DNA of 64,000 bases from an uncultured Clostridia bacterium (GCA_934457145.1 CAKSHP010000005.1:36072-100071), one strand, 5' to 3'. Positions 8,923 through 18,028 are shown, counted from the first letter of the stretch. The notes: a model not told the origin generated them from the letters alone. Numbers and translations: made by a program.

Positions 8923-9642
8923 ATGGATAAAACGAAATATACTACAGATGATCTTCTTTTGATAATGAAAAAATTAAGAGGCGAAAACGGTTGTCCGTGG
9001 GATAGGGTTCAGACGCATGAGTCTATTAAAGAGTGTATGGTTGAGGAAAGCTATGAAGTTATAGACGCTCTTGACAAAAAAGACGATAAGATGATGGCAA
9101 ACGAGCTTGGCGATTTATTATTACAGATAGTGTTTCACTCGCAGATTGCTTCGGAGCGCGGAGCGTTTGACTTTAGCGATGTGACAGACGAAATATGCAA
9201 AAAGCTAATCAGCCGTCACAGCCATGTTTTCGGCAATGACAGCGCCGAAGATGACAAACAGGTTATTGATTTATGGGATAAAAATAAAAAAGCCGAAAAA
9301 GGGCTTTTGACGGTTACCGATTCTTTAAAGGACGTACCGGCTTCGTTTCCGTCTCTTATGCGGGCGCAAAAGGTGATAAAAAGGGCGGCGAAAAGCGACA
9401 TGCAGTTTAAACCGGACTACAGCGAAAACGACATTTTAGACTCTGTTGCCGACGCTGTTTCGGATATCAGAAAAAACATTTTAAATAATGAAAACCCCGA
9501 GGAAAATTTTAAAAAGCTTCTGATGCTGACGGCGGCGTTTGCCTCAAAAAAACAGCTTTGCGCCGAAATTTTATTAAAAAATGCCGTTGACGAATTTATT
9601 GAAAAGTTTGAAGTTTTAGAGCAAGTTGCACAACAAAAATGA
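8923..9642 (+). CDS. mazG: MazG nucleoside triphosphate pyrophosphohydrolase
   Basis: 239 residues. It hydrolyses (d)NTPs to NMP and pyrophosphate, cleaning the nucleotide pool. The N-terminal MazG domain shows LRGENGCPWDRVQTHES, the metal-binding EESYE helix (residues ~43-47) and ELGD (~62-65), as in the all-alpha NTP-PPase fold. HSHVFG near residue 100 is also conserved in the family. A shorter, diverged second half follows. In Bacillus subtilis the same domain lies just upstream of the yabO-yabP-yabQ-divIC block, matching the order here. Confidence 0.92.
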   Translation: MDKTKYTTDDLLLIMKKLRGENGCPWDRVQTHESIKECMVEESYEVIDALDKKDDKMMANELGDLLLQIVFHSQIASERGAFDFSDVTDEICKKLISRHSHVFGNDSAEDDKQVIDLWDKNKKAEKGLLTVTDSLKDVPASFPSLMRAQKVIKRAAKSDMQFKPDYSENDILDSVADAVSDIRKNILNNENPEENFKKLLMLTAAFASKKQLCAEILLKNAVDEFIEKFEVLEQVAQQK

Positions 9643-9795
9643 TTTTTTTTGTGAGAATTGCACTTTAAAAGCCCAAAAAGCCTATGAAATAAAGAAAAAA
9701 ATTTTTAAAAGGCAAGAAAAATTAAAAAAAATAAAGGATTTATAAAAAAGGGGTAGAATTTATATTTTGTCAATAATTTTAGGAGGTAATTTATA

Positions 9796-10068
9796 ATGAA
9801 CAAAGCAGAATTAATCGCAAACGTTGCTGCAACAGCAGGTTTGACAAAAAAAGACGCAGAAAAAGCTATTAACGCATTTATTGAAAGTGTTGAAGGTGCA
9901 TTAAAGAAGGGCGATAAAGTTCAGTTGGTTGGTTTCGGTACTTTTGAAGTTCGCGAAATAGCTGAAAGAACAGGCAGAAACCCCGCTACAGGCAAGGAAA
10001 TCAAAATCCCCGCTTGCAAAAAGCCGGCTTTCAAAGTTGGTCAGGGTTTAAAGAATGCGCTTAACTAA
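9796..10068 (+). CDS. hup: HU-type DNA-binding protein
   Basis: 90 residues, full length for HU. It binds and bends DNA non-specifically as a dimer and compacts the nucleoid. The sequence runs MNKAELIANVAATAGLTKKD, GFGTFEVREIAERTGRNPAT (the beta-arm region) and KPAFKVGQGLK. A near-ideal AGGAGG lies 8 bases before the ATG. It has its own terminator downstream, and the codon usage fits high expression. Confidence 0.97.
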   Translation: MNKAELIANVAATAGLTKKDAEKAINAFIESVEGALKKGDKVQLVGFGTFEVREIAERTGRNPATGKEIKIPACKKPAFKVGQGLKNALN

Positions 10069-10077
10069 TCAGCGTTT

Positions 10078-10122
10078 AAAAAAACTGTTCCGTCTTTTTT
10101 GAGGGAACAGTTTTTTGTTTTT
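10078..10122 (+). terminator. Intrinsic terminator after hup
   Basis: AAACTGTTCC/GGGAACAGTTT stem followed by TTTTGTTTTTT. Confidence 0.85.
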
Positions 10123-10152
10123 TATAAAAATATAAATTTAAGGTGAAAAACT

Positions 10153-10392
10153 ATGAGACTGGATAAATATTTAAAAGTATCGAGGCTTATAAAAAGGCGC
10201 AGCGTGGCAAACGAAGCGTGCGACACGGGCAGAATATCGGTAAACGGCAAGGTGTGCAAGGCTTCATATGACGTTAAGGAAAACGATATTATAGAAATCC
10301 GTTTCGGAGAAAAAACGGTGCGCGCTCAGGTGACGGCGGTTTTGGAGCATGCGCTTAAAAACGATGCGGCGTCGATGTATAAGCTTGTTTAA
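10153..10392 (+). CDS. rqcP: S4-domain RNA-binding protein, RqcP/YabO family
   Basis: 79 residues forming one S4 domain: MRLDKYLKVSRLIKRRSVAN, then GRISVNGKVCKASYDVKEND. The family binds the 50S subunit and, as RqcP (YabO) in Bacillus, helps RqcH add alanine tails in ribosome quality control. Located directly before yabP as in B. subtilis. The alternative HslR name covers the same fold; the neighbourhood favours YabO. Confidence 0.9.
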   Translation: MRLDKYLKVSRLIKRRSVANEACDTGRISVNGKVCKASYDVKENDIIEIRFGEKTVRAQVTAVLEHALKNDAASMYKLV

Positions 10393-10456
10393 ATATGTTC
10401 TAAACGAAAAAAAATCTTCATACAAATATACTATTATATTGTATGGAGGTTTTTTT

Positions 10457-10732
10457 ATGTCTTCTTTGCAGGAAGTGAATAGTCACACTTTAAATATCGA
10501 AAACCGCAGTCATATTTTTATGACGGGGGCTTTAAATGTTGAAAATTTTGATGACACAAGCATGAAAATTGAAACGGTTATGGGAGATCTTGAGCTTAAG
10601 GGCAGCGGTATACACATTACAAAATTCGATACCGAGGCAAAGGAGCTTGCCATTGAGGGCGAGTTTGACAGTGTGGAGTATACCGATAACGAAACGCCAA
10701 AGGGAGGTTTTCTTTCCAGATTGTTTGGATAA
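10457..10732 (+). CDS. yabP: Sporulation protein YabP
   Basis: 91 residues from the ATG at 10457, preceded by TGGAGG; a longer frame from 10349 overlaps the previous gene and has no ribosome binding site. It matches the YabP/YqfC family: LNIENRSHIFMTGALNVENF, ETVMGDLELKGSGI and the terminal GGFLSRLFG. In Bacillus yabP and yabQ are mother-cell genes transcribed during sporulation and needed for spore cortex formation. YabQ follows after 10 bp. Confidence 0.93.
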   Translation: MSSLQEVNSHTLNIENRSHIFMTGALNVENFDDTSMKIETVMGDLELKGSGIHITKFDTEAKELAIEGEFDSVEYTDNETPKGGFLSRLFG

Positions 10733-10742
10733 GTGAGAAGAT

Positions 10743-11372
10743 ATGTCATTAAGTTTAAATCAGCAGGTTTTTATATTTTTGATTATGGCGCTTTACGGCG
10801 CGTGCGCTTCAATGTTGTTCGACTTTTTTAAAAGTGTGTATAAAATATTTAAGCTGCCGGCATTTGCCGTTGGGATTTGCGATATAATATTTTGGGTTAT
10901 CGTAAGCATTTCGGCATTTTTTACGTTGTTTACCGTAAACGACGGACAGATAAGAGTGTTTGAGTTTCTGGCGATGGTTTTGGGAAGCGTGATCTATTTT
11001 TTAACGCTTTCGCCGCCTGTGGTTTTTGTGTTTTCGGTGTTTTTGAAAATGTTTAAAAAATTTTTTTCGTTTTTTTTGAAATTTTTCTTGACTATTGCGC
11101 TTTTTTTGTATAAAATGATATTAAGATTATTATTGTGCATTAGTATACCCTTTAAATGGGTGTATGGCATAGTTTTGAATTTGTGCAAAAAAACAGCTTT
11201 TAAATTTCGCCGGAGTACGGGCGCTGTTATTAAAAACAGCCGGCAGAGGCGAAAAATTAAAAAATATAATGCGGACGCTGAAAAAAAGAGAGCTTTAAAT
11301 AATAAAAAAACATCCGCAAAACGGCATATTAAGAAAAGGAGGGCTTTGCGTGGCAGAAAAAAAGAAAAATAA
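10743..11372 (+). CDS. yabQ: Spore cortex biosynthesis protein YabQ
   Basis: 209 residues: about three transmembrane helices in the first ~100 residues (LYGACASMLFDFFKSVYK is typical of the family), another hydrophobic segment, then a very basic Lys/Arg-rich tail. YabQ is a mother-cell membrane protein required for cortex assembly. The last 23 bases overlap the divIC start, so translation may be coupled. Confidence 0.9.
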   Translation: MSLSLNQQVFIFLIMALYGACASMLFDFFKSVYKIFKLPAFAVGICDIIFWVIVSISAFFTLFTVNDGQIRVFEFLAMVLGSVIYFLTLSPPVVFVFSVFLKMFKKFFSFFLKFFLTIALFLYKMILRLLLCISIPFKWVYGIVLNLCKKTAFKFRRSTGAVIKNSRQRRKIKKYNADAEKKRALNNKKTSAKRHIKKRRALRGRKKEK

Positions 11373-11655
11373 GAAAAAAACGCCGCCGGTGTATATATTT
11401 CTTCGTTTTTTTACAATTGCATTTGTGATATTTGCGTTGTTTAAAATTATTGCGCAGCAGCCCCTTTTAAATCAGTACAACGTTAAGGCAACGGAGTATA
11501 CAAACCAAATCCAGACGGAAAAAGATAATATAGAACATTATAAAAATCTTAAAAAGCTTTATCAGTCGGAGGAATATAAAATGCTTATTGCAAAAGAACG
11601 CCTCGGACTTGTTGAAGAAAATGAAAAGGTTTATATTGATGCCGGCAGCAAATAG
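11350..11655 (+). CDS. divIC: Septum formation initiator DivIC/FtsB family
   Basis: 101 residues from a GTG at 11350 with AGGAGGGC upstream. A basic N-terminus, one transmembrane helix (about residues 16-36), a coiled coil (QIQTEKDNIEHYKNLKKLY) and the family end EYKMLIAKERLGLVEENE. It acts in the divisome with FtsL and DivIB, controlling septal peptidoglycan synthesis. Position after yabQ and before an S1-domain gene is the B. subtilis order. Confidence 0.92.
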   Translation: MAEKKKNKKKTPPVYIFLRFFTIAFVIFALFKIIAQQPLLNQYNVKATEYTNQIQTEKDNIEHYKNLKKLYQSEEYKMLIAKERLGLVEENEKVYIDAGSK

Positions 11656-11727
11656 CTGCCATATGCCGATATATGATAGATAAAACGTTTGCTTTATGCA
11701 GGCGATTAAGGGGGAAAGCTGTTTTTT

Positions 11728-12198
11728 ATGGCACTTGAAGTTGGAGCGGTAGTTGAGGGAAAAGTTGTAAGTATTATGCCTTTCGGAGCATTTGTGTCTT
11801 TGCCGGAGGGAAAAACGGGGCTTGTGCATATTTCCGAGGTTGCAATCGGGTATGTCAAAAACGTTGCAGATCATTTGAGCGCAAACCAAAGCGTGAAGGT
11901 TAAGGTTGTGGGAATTGATCCTAAGGGGAAAATCAGTTTATCTATTAAAAAGGTTTTGTTGGATGAAAAAAAGGAAGCCTCCCAGTCCGAGGGGCGCGGC
12001 AGACACAGTGCGTCTGTGAGGCCGGTGAGCGTTGACTGGATTTCTTCTTCCAATTCGTCTGCTCAGGATTTATCGTTTGAAGATATGCTCGGTAAGTTTA
12101 AGTCTGACAGTGATGAGAAAATGCAGGCTTTGAAACGCAGCTCCGATTCGAAACGCAGCGGAGGATATAAGCGTTCGTCCGGAGGCAATCACTATTAA
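11728..12198 (+). CDS. yabR: S1 RNA-binding domain protein, YabR family
   Basis: 156 residues: one S1 domain (residues 4-75; VEGKVVSIMPFGAFVSLPEG, GLVHISEVA, KGKISLSIKK) and a low-complexity Ser/Arg tail. Homologous to YabR/general stress protein 13, which also follows divIC in Bacillus. It is thought to bind RNA or the ribosome; the exact role is uncertain. Confidence 0.9.
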   Translation: MALEVGAVVEGKVVSIMPFGAFVSLPEGKTGLVHISEVAIGYVKNVADHLSANQSVKVKVVGIDPKGKISLSIKKVLLDEKKEASQSEGRGRHSASVRPVSVDWISSSNSSAQDLSFEDMLGKFKSDSDEKMQALKRSSDSKRSGGYKRSSGGNHY

Positions 12199-12202
12199 AA
12201 AT

Positions 12203-12241
12203 AAAAAGGCGCTGCTTTTAAGCGGCGCTTTAGTTTTAGTA
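12203..12241 (+). terminator. Intrinsic terminator closing the yab/divIC operon
   Basis: AAGGCGCTGCTT/AAGCGGCGCTTT stem followed by a T-rich stretch. Confidence 0.75.
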
Positions 12242-12289
12242 CAAATAAAAAGAAAAGCAATTATTTCATGATGAAAGGAAATTTTAGTT

Positions 12290-13075
12290 ATGAGTTTGAT
12301 ATCGATGTCCGTTTCGTCGGCAGTTTTGCAAACAACGGTTGATTTAAATGTTATAGCGCCGTACGACACTCTCGGAGAAAAAAAGGGGAAAAAGCCGTGT
12401 GTGCTGTATTTATTGCACGGTATTTACGGGTCGCACAATTCGTGGGTATGCAATTCAAATATTTCAAGATATGTGAGCGGTAAAAATGTTTTGGTTGTTA
12501 TACCGAATATGAATAACACGTTTTACGTTAATAATGCGCACGGGATAAGATATTTGGATTTTATGGCGCATGAGCTGCCCGAAATTATCGGAAACACGTT
12601 TTCGGTTTCGCAAAAAAGGGAGGACACATTTATCTGCGGACTTTCCATGGGAGGGTACGGAGCGTTCAGAATTGCTTTTGAAGCGCCCGAAAAATTTGCA
12701 TGTGCGGCGAGCCTTTCGGGGGCGCTTGATATTTGCGAAATTTCAAAAAACGGCGGCATGGACGGCTTTGACGATACGATTAAAAACAGCTTTAAGATTA
12801 ATTTTGGTGAAAACGGCGTAGCGCCCGGAGATGAAAACGACCTTTTCTATCTTTCGGAAAAGACATCGCATTTAAAGGTTAAACCAAAGCTTTTGCAGTA
12901 CTGCGGAAAACAGGATTTTTTATATAAACATAATCAGAATTTTAAAAACCATATTCAAAAGCTTGATTTTGAATATAATTATTATGAAAGCGACGGTATA
13001 CATGACTGGAACTTCTGGGACGATAAGATACAGAAGGTTTTATGTGAGATAGAAAAAATAAATACAAATATTTAA
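12290..13075 (+). CDS. Alpha/beta-hydrolase esterase (esterase D/tributyrin esterase family)
   Basis: 261 residues. YLLHGIYGSHNSW forms the oxyanion region and GLSMGGYGAF (residues ~117-126) the nucleophile elbow; an acid in YCGKQDFLY and a His in DGIHDWNFWD complete the expected triad. The closest known families are the EstA tributyrin esterases and S-formylglutathione hydrolases, which cleave short acyl esters. No signal peptide, so cytoplasmic. Substrate not predictable from sequence. Confidence 0.85.
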   Translation: MSLISMSVSSAVLQTTVDLNVIAPYDTLGEKKGKKPCVLYLLHGIYGSHNSWVCNSNISRYVSGKNVLVVIPNMNNTFYVNNAHGIRYLDFMAHELPEIIGNTFSVSQKREDTFICGLSMGGYGAFRIAFEAPEKFACAASLSGALDICEISKNGGMDGFDDTIKNSFKINFGENGVAPGDENDLFYLSEKTSHLKVKPKLLQYCGKQDFLYKHNQNFKNHIQKLDFEYNYYESDGIHDWNFWDDKIQKVLCEIEKINTNI

Positions 13076-13150
13076 AAAAGTAACATCAGGGTTTAATTTT
13101 CGGCATATGCTTTAAACGGATATAATAAATTCGTGAAAGGCGGAAAGCAT

Positions 13151-13612
13151 ATGAAGAAAATTAAACCCTTTATTTATTTTATACTTATCTCTCTGATGAC
13201 GGGAGCTTTGGCGGCTTTTTTAACGAAAGACAGCATGGATATATACAAAGACATCATAAAACCGCCGCTTTCGCCGCCGGCGGCAGCGTTTCCGATTGTG
13301 TGGAATGCGCTTTATATTTTAATGGGTGCGGGAGCGGCAATTGTTTATAGTTCGGAAAGTATATACAAAGGTACGGCAATTTTGGCATATACCATGCAGC
13401 TTTCGGCAAACTTTCTCTGGAGCATAATATTTTTTAATTTACGGGCATACAAGGCGGCGTTTTTGTGGATTTTGGTTTTGCTTATGACGATTGCCGTTAT
13501 GATTTACTTTTTTAATAAAATTTCAAAAACGGCGGCATACCTTCAAATCCCGTATTTTATATGGGTGATTTTTGCTGCGTATCTGACGTTTGCGATTGCG
13601 GTTTTAAACTAA
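13151..13612 (+). CDS. tspO: TspO/MBR family membrane protein
   Basis: 153 residues with five transmembrane helices. The start is the ATG at 13151, which has GGCGGAAAG upstream. Diagnostic features are KPPLSPPAAAFPIVWNALYI in loop 1 and ANFLWSIIFFNLRAYKAAF in helix 3. TspO proteins bind porphyrins and cholesterol-like ligands and are implicated in stress and tetrapyrrole handling. Confidence 0.92.
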   Translation: MKKIKPFIYFILISLMTGALAAFLTKDSMDIYKDIIKPPLSPPAAAFPIVWNALYILMGAGAAIVYSSESIYKGTAILAYTMQLSANFLWSIIFFNLRAYKAAFLWILVLLMTIAVMIYFFNKISKTAAYLQIPYFIWVIFAAYLTFAIAVLN

Positions 13613-13661
13613 GAATTTTGGATATTTTTTAGGCATATTGTGTTTAAATTTTAATGCGTGC

Positions 13662-13710
13662 GGGGCGCAGCGGTAAAATGATTTTATTTTGCTGCTGCGC
13701 TTTTTGTTTT
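13662..13710 (+). terminator. Intrinsic terminator after tspO
   Basis: GCGCAGC/GCTGCGC with an inner AAAAT/ATTTT stem, then TTTTTG. Confidence 0.65.
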
Positions 13711-13849
13711 GCAAAAAAGAAAAGAAGATAATTTTTGGCTTATAGAACACAATAATTTTCTTGAAAACTCAAAAATAATTATACATAATAGTATTAGAAG
13801 ATTAAAAGGCATTAAAAATTTTTTGATGCCTGACCGGGAGGCGTGTTTT

Positions 13850-14716
13850 ATGAGCAGCGGAACTGTTTTTTCGGGAACTGTTTTTTCAATAGAAGAATTT
13901 TCGACCTTTGACGGCGACGGTATACGGAGCAGCGTGTTTTTAAAAGGTTGTCCGCTTAGGTGTATGTGGTGTCACAATCCGGAGGGGCAGAGTACAAAAA
14001 TAAGCGTTGTAAGAAACGTGAACGGCTGCATTGGCTGCGGAGAGTGTGTCCGTGCGGCAATAAAGGCAACCGGGCAGAAAAAGCTTTGCTATGAAAGCAT
14101 TGACGCGTGCAAAAAAAATCTTATCAGGCTTTGCGGAACAAGGTATACCCCAAAAGAGCTTACAAAAAAACTTTTAAGAAATGCCGATATTTTAAATGCG
14201 TCGGGCGGGGGAGTTACGTTTTCGGGCGGAGAACCGCTTATGCAGAGCGAGTTTGTGTGTGAGTGTATAGATATTCTTAAAAACAAGCTTAACTGCGCGG
14301 TGCAGACGAGCGGATATGCAAAAAGCGAAGTGTTTGAAAAGGTGTTGGGTGCGGCAGATTATTTTTTATATGATTTAAAAATTATAGACAGCAAAAACCA
14401 TATAAAATATACCGGGGCGGATAATGTGTGCATACTTGAAAACTATAAAACGCTTGCAAAAAGCAAAAAGCCGTTTGTGACAAGGATGCCTTTGATACCG
14501 ACCGTTACGGACACAAGCGAAAACATTGATAATGTGTGCAAATTTATGAGCGAAAACAAGGTTTTTTATGTAGAGCTTTTAAAATACAATAAAATGGCGG
14601 GGGCAAAATACAAAATGGTTGGAAGAGAGTATGCCCCGTCATTTGATGAAAACAAAGAATGTGAGATACACAAAGAAATATTTGATAAATATAATATAAA
14701 AATAAAAGTGCTTTAG
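13850..14716 (+). CDS. Glycyl-radical enzyme activase (radical SAM)
   Basis: 288 residues from the ATG at 13850 (GGGAGG upstream; the longer frame crosses a terminator). The radical-SAM cluster motif is KGCPLRCMWCHNPEG. A short ferredoxin-like insert follows (CIGCGEC and later Cys), then GGGVTFSGGEPLMQ, a SAM-contact region of the PflA family. It abstracts hydrogen from the active-site Gly of its partner, encoded 15 bp downstream. The extra Cys-rich insert is typical of activases for dehydratase/lyase-type glycyl radical enzymes rather than of plain PflA. Confidence 0.93.
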   Translation: MSSGTVFSGTVFSIEEFSTFDGDGIRSSVFLKGCPLRCMWCHNPEGQSTKISVVRNVNGCIGCGECVRAAIKATGQKKLCYESIDACKKNLIRLCGTRYTPKELTKKLLRNADILNASGGGVTFSGGEPLMQSEFVCECIDILKNKLNCAVQTSGYAKSEVFEKVLGAADYFLYDLKIIDSKNHIKYTGADNVCILENYKTLAKSKKPFVTRMPLIPTVTDTSENIDNVCKFMSENKVFYVELLKYNKMAGAKYKMVGREYAPSFDENKECEIHKEIFDKYNIKIKVL

Positions 14717-14731
14717 TCGGGAGGAATAAAG

Positions 14732-16747
14732 ATGACGAACAGAGTTGAAAAATTTCTTGAATTTGTAAACAATGGGGAGTATAAAAAGCAAAGGAAAGAC
14801 GGAAGAGCGGATATTGATATGAATATGGACTCTTTTAGCCTTATGCAGCAGAATGCGCAGTTTCTAAAACGTATGCTGCAAAGAGAGGAGCCGCTGTTTT
14901 ACGAAAACGATATATTCGGATTTAACCGCACATACGGCAAAGCCGATTATTATGCTGAAAAATATGTCGAAAACGATAAAAATTTAAGCGGTCCTCTGGG
15001 AAATGTTACGGTTGATTATGCGAATATATTAAAAATCGGATTGCCGGGCATTGAAGAAAAGATAAGAAAGTATAAAGAAAATGCGCCCAAAGAAAAAGAG
15101 GAGTTTTATGATTGTGCGCTGCAATGCATAGAAGAAATTATAAAATTTGCGAAAAGATATGCCGCAGCAGCGCCGGATAACATAAAAGAAGCTTTTGAAA
15201 ATGTGTGCAAAAAAGCGCCCGGGACATATTTTGAAGCGCTTATCACAATAAAGATTGTGATATTTGCGCTGCGCTGTATCGACATGCCGCACGTTACCTT
15301 AGGCGGATTTGACAGATATGTGTATCCTTATTTTGAGGTGGATATAAAAAGAGGAAAAACAACAGAGGAGCTTTATGAAATAACGCAGCTTTTCTTTATA
15401 AGCTTAAATATTGATACCGATATTTATATCGGCGTGCAAACGGGCGACAACGGACAGTCGATGGTGCTCGGAGGTCTTGACAAAAGCGGAAAAGACATTT
15501 TTAACGAAGTTTCGAAAATGTGCATGAAAGCATCGATGGAGCTTAATTTAATTGATCCGAAAATAAACTTAAGAGTGCACAAAAACACTCCGTTTGAAAT
15601 ATACAGGCTCGGAACCGAGCTTACAAAAAAAGGTCTGGGATTTCCGCAGTATTCTAACGATGATGTTGTTATAAGCGGATTAAAAAAGCTCGGCTATGAT
15701 GAAGAGGATTGCTATGATTATACTGTGGCGGCTTGTTGGGAATTTATAATTCCGGGAAAAGGAATGGACATTCCAAATATAGAAACTTTTAATTTTCCGC
15801 TTGTTTTTTGCCGCACTTTGGAAAAATATCTTGACGCTTCAAAGGATTTTGACAGTTTTCTTTCGCATATGAAAGACGAGATAAAAAATGAGTGTAAAAA
15901 AATTATTAAAAAGCTTGAAAATATTGTTTTAATTCCGTCGCCGTGTTTATCAATTTTTATGAGCGACTGCATTGAAAAGGGACTTGACGTTTCGCAGCAG
16001 GGCTGCAAATACAACAACTTCGGCTGTCACGGCGCGGGGCTTGCAACGGCGGCAGACTCGCTGAGCGCGGTTAAAACGGTTATTTATGATGAAAAGTCTG
16101 TTTCAAAAGATGAGCTTAAAGAAGCTTTGAAAAATGATTTTAAAGGATTTGAAAAGCTTCGTAAAAAACTGCTTGCGTGCCCGAAAATGGGCGACAGCAG
16201 CGATCTGCCGGAGGATATTTCGGTTTCGTTGTTAGATGCGTTTTCCGATAATTTAAACGGCAAAAAAAATAGATTTGGCGGCATTTTCCGCGCGGGGACA
16301 GGCTCTGCTATGGAATATATTTTAAGTGCAGCAAAGGTTGGCGCAACGCCGGACGGCAGAAATGCCGGCGCGCCCTACGGTTCAAGCTTTTCACCGTCGC
16401 TTGAGGCAAGGCCTGCGGGACTTTTGTCGGTTATACACGCGTTTACAAAATCCGACCTGACAAAAACGATAAACGGCGGTCCGCTCACGGTTGAAATCCA
16501 CGACCAGACATTTAGAAACGACGACGGCATAAACAAAGTTGCTATGGCGGTTCGGGCGTTTATAGATTTGGGCGGACATCAGATCCAGCTTAACTCCGTT
16601 AACAAAGAGCGTTTGCTCGATGCACAAAAACACCCCGAAAAATATAAAAACCTTATAGTAAGGGTGTGGGGCTGGAGCGGATATTTCGGCGAGCTTGATT
16701 TGTGTTACCAAAACCATATTATTAAAAGATGTGAGTTTAATTTATAA
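14732..16747 (+). CDS. Glycyl radical enzyme of unassigned specificity
   Basis: 671 residues, shorter than the ~750-850 usual for PFL-like enzymes. The C-terminal radical loop is present (LIVRVWGWSGYFGELD; the Gly after RVW is the radical site). The thiyl-radical Cys lies in YTVAACWEFIIPGKGM near residue 335: Cys-Trp-Glu instead of the Cys-Val-Glu of glycerol/diol dehydratases and choline lyase, or the Cys-Cys of PFL. That keeps the Cys and the Glu base but changes the residue between them. No microcompartment or substrate-transport genes are nearby. The activase is encoded immediately upstream. Confidence 0.88.
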   Translation: MTNRVEKFLEFVNNGEYKKQRKDGRADIDMNMDSFSLMQQNAQFLKRMLQREEPLFYENDIFGFNRTYGKADYYAEKYVENDKNLSGPLGNVTVDYANILKIGLPGIEEKIRKYKENAPKEKEEFYDCALQCIEEIIKFAKRYAAAAPDNIKEAFENVCKKAPGTYFEALITIKIVIFALRCIDMPHVTLGGFDRYVYPYFEVDIKRGKTTEELYEITQLFFISLNIDTDIYIGVQTGDNGQSMVLGGLDKSGKDIFNEVSKMCMKASMELNLIDPKINLRVHKNTPFEIYRLGTELTKKGLGFPQYSNDDVVISGLKKLGYDEEDCYDYTVAACWEFIIPGKGMDIPNIETFNFPLVFCRTLEKYLDASKDFDSFLSHMKDEIKNECKKIIKKLENIVLIPSPCLSIFMSDCIEKGLDVSQQGCKYNNFGCHGAGLATAADSLSAVKTVIYDEKSVSKDELKEALKNDFKGFEKLRKKLLACPKMGDSSDLPEDISVSLLDAFSDNLNGKKNRFGGIFRAGTGSAMEYILSAAKVGATPDGRNAGAPYGSSFSPSLEARPAGLLSVIHAFTKSDLTKTINGGPLTVEIHDQTFRNDDGINKVAMAVRAFIDLGGHQIQLNSVNKERLLDAQKHPEKYKNLIVRVWGWSGYFGELDLCYQNHIIKRCEFNL

Positions 16748-16755
16748 ATATTTTC

Positions 16756-16784
16756 TTGTGTTTTACAGCCGGACGTGGTAAAAT
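16756..16784 (+). promoter_or_regulatory. Predicted promoter for the flavodiiron gene
   Basis: TTGTGT, 17-bp spacer, TAAAAT with an upstream TG (extended -10), ending 35 bases before the start codon. Confidence 0.5.
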
Positions 16785-16818
16785 GGTTATATAAATCACA
16801 AGGAAATGAGGGGAAACT

Positions 16819-17970
16819 ATGGTTACGCAGGATATAAAATATATCGGAGTAGACGATCATGAGATTGACTTGTTTGAGGGGCAGTATATTGTTCCGAACG
16901 GCATGGCATATAATTCGTATGCTGTAATTGATGAAAAAATTGCAGTTTTAGACACTGTTGACAAAAGGTTTTCAGACGAGTGGCTGGAAAACGTTAAAGA
17001 AGCTTTGGGAGGAAGATGTGCGGATTATCTTATAATTCATCACATGGAGCCCGACCATTCGGCAAATATCAAAAAATTTATGGATGAGTATCAAGACGCA
17101 AAAATTGTTGCAAGCGCCAAGGCGTTTGTGATGATGAAGCAGTTTTTTAAAACGGATTTCGGCGAAAGAGGAATTGTTATAAAAGAAGGCGATACGCTTG
17201 AGCTTGGCAAACACACGCTCCGGTTTATTTCGGCGCCTATGGTTCACTGGCCGGAGGTTATGATGACATATGATATGTGCGACGGAGTTTTGTTTTCGGC
17301 AGACGGGTTCGGAAAATTCGGTGCGCTTGACAGAGACGAAGAGTGGGACTGCGAGGCGCGCAGATACTATATAGGAATTGTCGGAAAATACGGCGCACAG
17401 GTGCAGAGCGTTTTGAAAAAGGCGTCTGCGCTTGATATAAAGATAATTTGTCCGCTTCACGGACCTGTGCTTAAAGAAAATCTTAAGCATTATATTGATT
17501 TATATAACACATGGTCGTCTTATGTGCCCGAAAGCGAGGGCGTTATGATAGCATACACCTCGGTTTACGGAAACACAAAAGAAGCGGCGCTGCTGCTTAA
17601 AAATGCGCTTTGCGAAAACGGCTGCAAAAAGGTTGTTGTATGTGACCTTGCAAGAGAGGACATGGCAGAGGCTGTGGAGGACGCATTCCGCTACGGAAAG
17701 CTTGTTTTGGCAACCACAACGTACAATGCGGAAATTTTTCCGTTTATGAAACATTTTATAGACAGTCTGACGGAAAGAAATTACCAAAACCGTATGATAG
17801 GGCTTATTGAAAACGGTTCATGGGCACCGACGGCGGCGAAGGTTATGCGCGCCATGTTTGAAAAGAGCAAAAACATAACTTTTGCAGAAAATACGGTAAC
17901 GATTAAATCTGCCTTAGATGATGAGAGTATACAAAAAATCAACGATCTTGCAAAGGAGCTTTGCAAGTAA
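16819..17970 (+). CDS. fprA: Flavodiiron protein FprA (O2/NO reductase)
   Basis: 383 residues: an N-terminal beta-lactamase-like diiron domain (ligands in HHMEPDHS, residues ~74-81, later His/Asp in MVHWPE and CPLHGP) and a C-terminal flavodoxin domain starting at about residue 240 (YTSVYGNTKEAA binds FMN phosphate). It reduces O2 to water or NO to N2O with electrons from rubredoxin, protecting anaerobes. It lies just behind an oxygen-sensitive glycyl radical enzyme but has its own promoter, so functional linkage is inferred. Confidence 0.93.
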   Translation: MVTQDIKYIGVDDHEIDLFEGQYIVPNGMAYNSYAVIDEKIAVLDTVDKRFSDEWLENVKEALGGRCADYLIIHHMEPDHSANIKKFMDEYQDAKIVASAKAFVMMKQFFKTDFGERGIVIKEGDTLELGKHTLRFISAPMVHWPEVMMTYDMCDGVLFSADGFGKFGALDRDEEWDCEARRYYIGIVGKYGAQVQSVLKKASALDIKIICPLHGPVLKENLKHYIDLYNTWSSYVPESEGVMIAYTSVYGNTKEAALLLKNALCENGCKKVVVCDLAREDMAEAVEDAFRYGKLVLATTTYNAEIFPFMKHFIDSLTERNYQNRMIGLIENGSWAPTAAKVMRAMFEKSKNITFAENTVTIKSALDDESIQKINDLAKELCK

Positions 17971-18028
17971 AACAGGCTTTGTAAGAATGTATAAAGCAAG
18001 GCGAAAACTTCGTGTTGTTTTTAAAAGC

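Noticed and set aside
16972..17490. 172-codon open frame on the minus strand
   Set aside because: Antisense to the flavodiiron protein gene, whose motifs are unambiguous.
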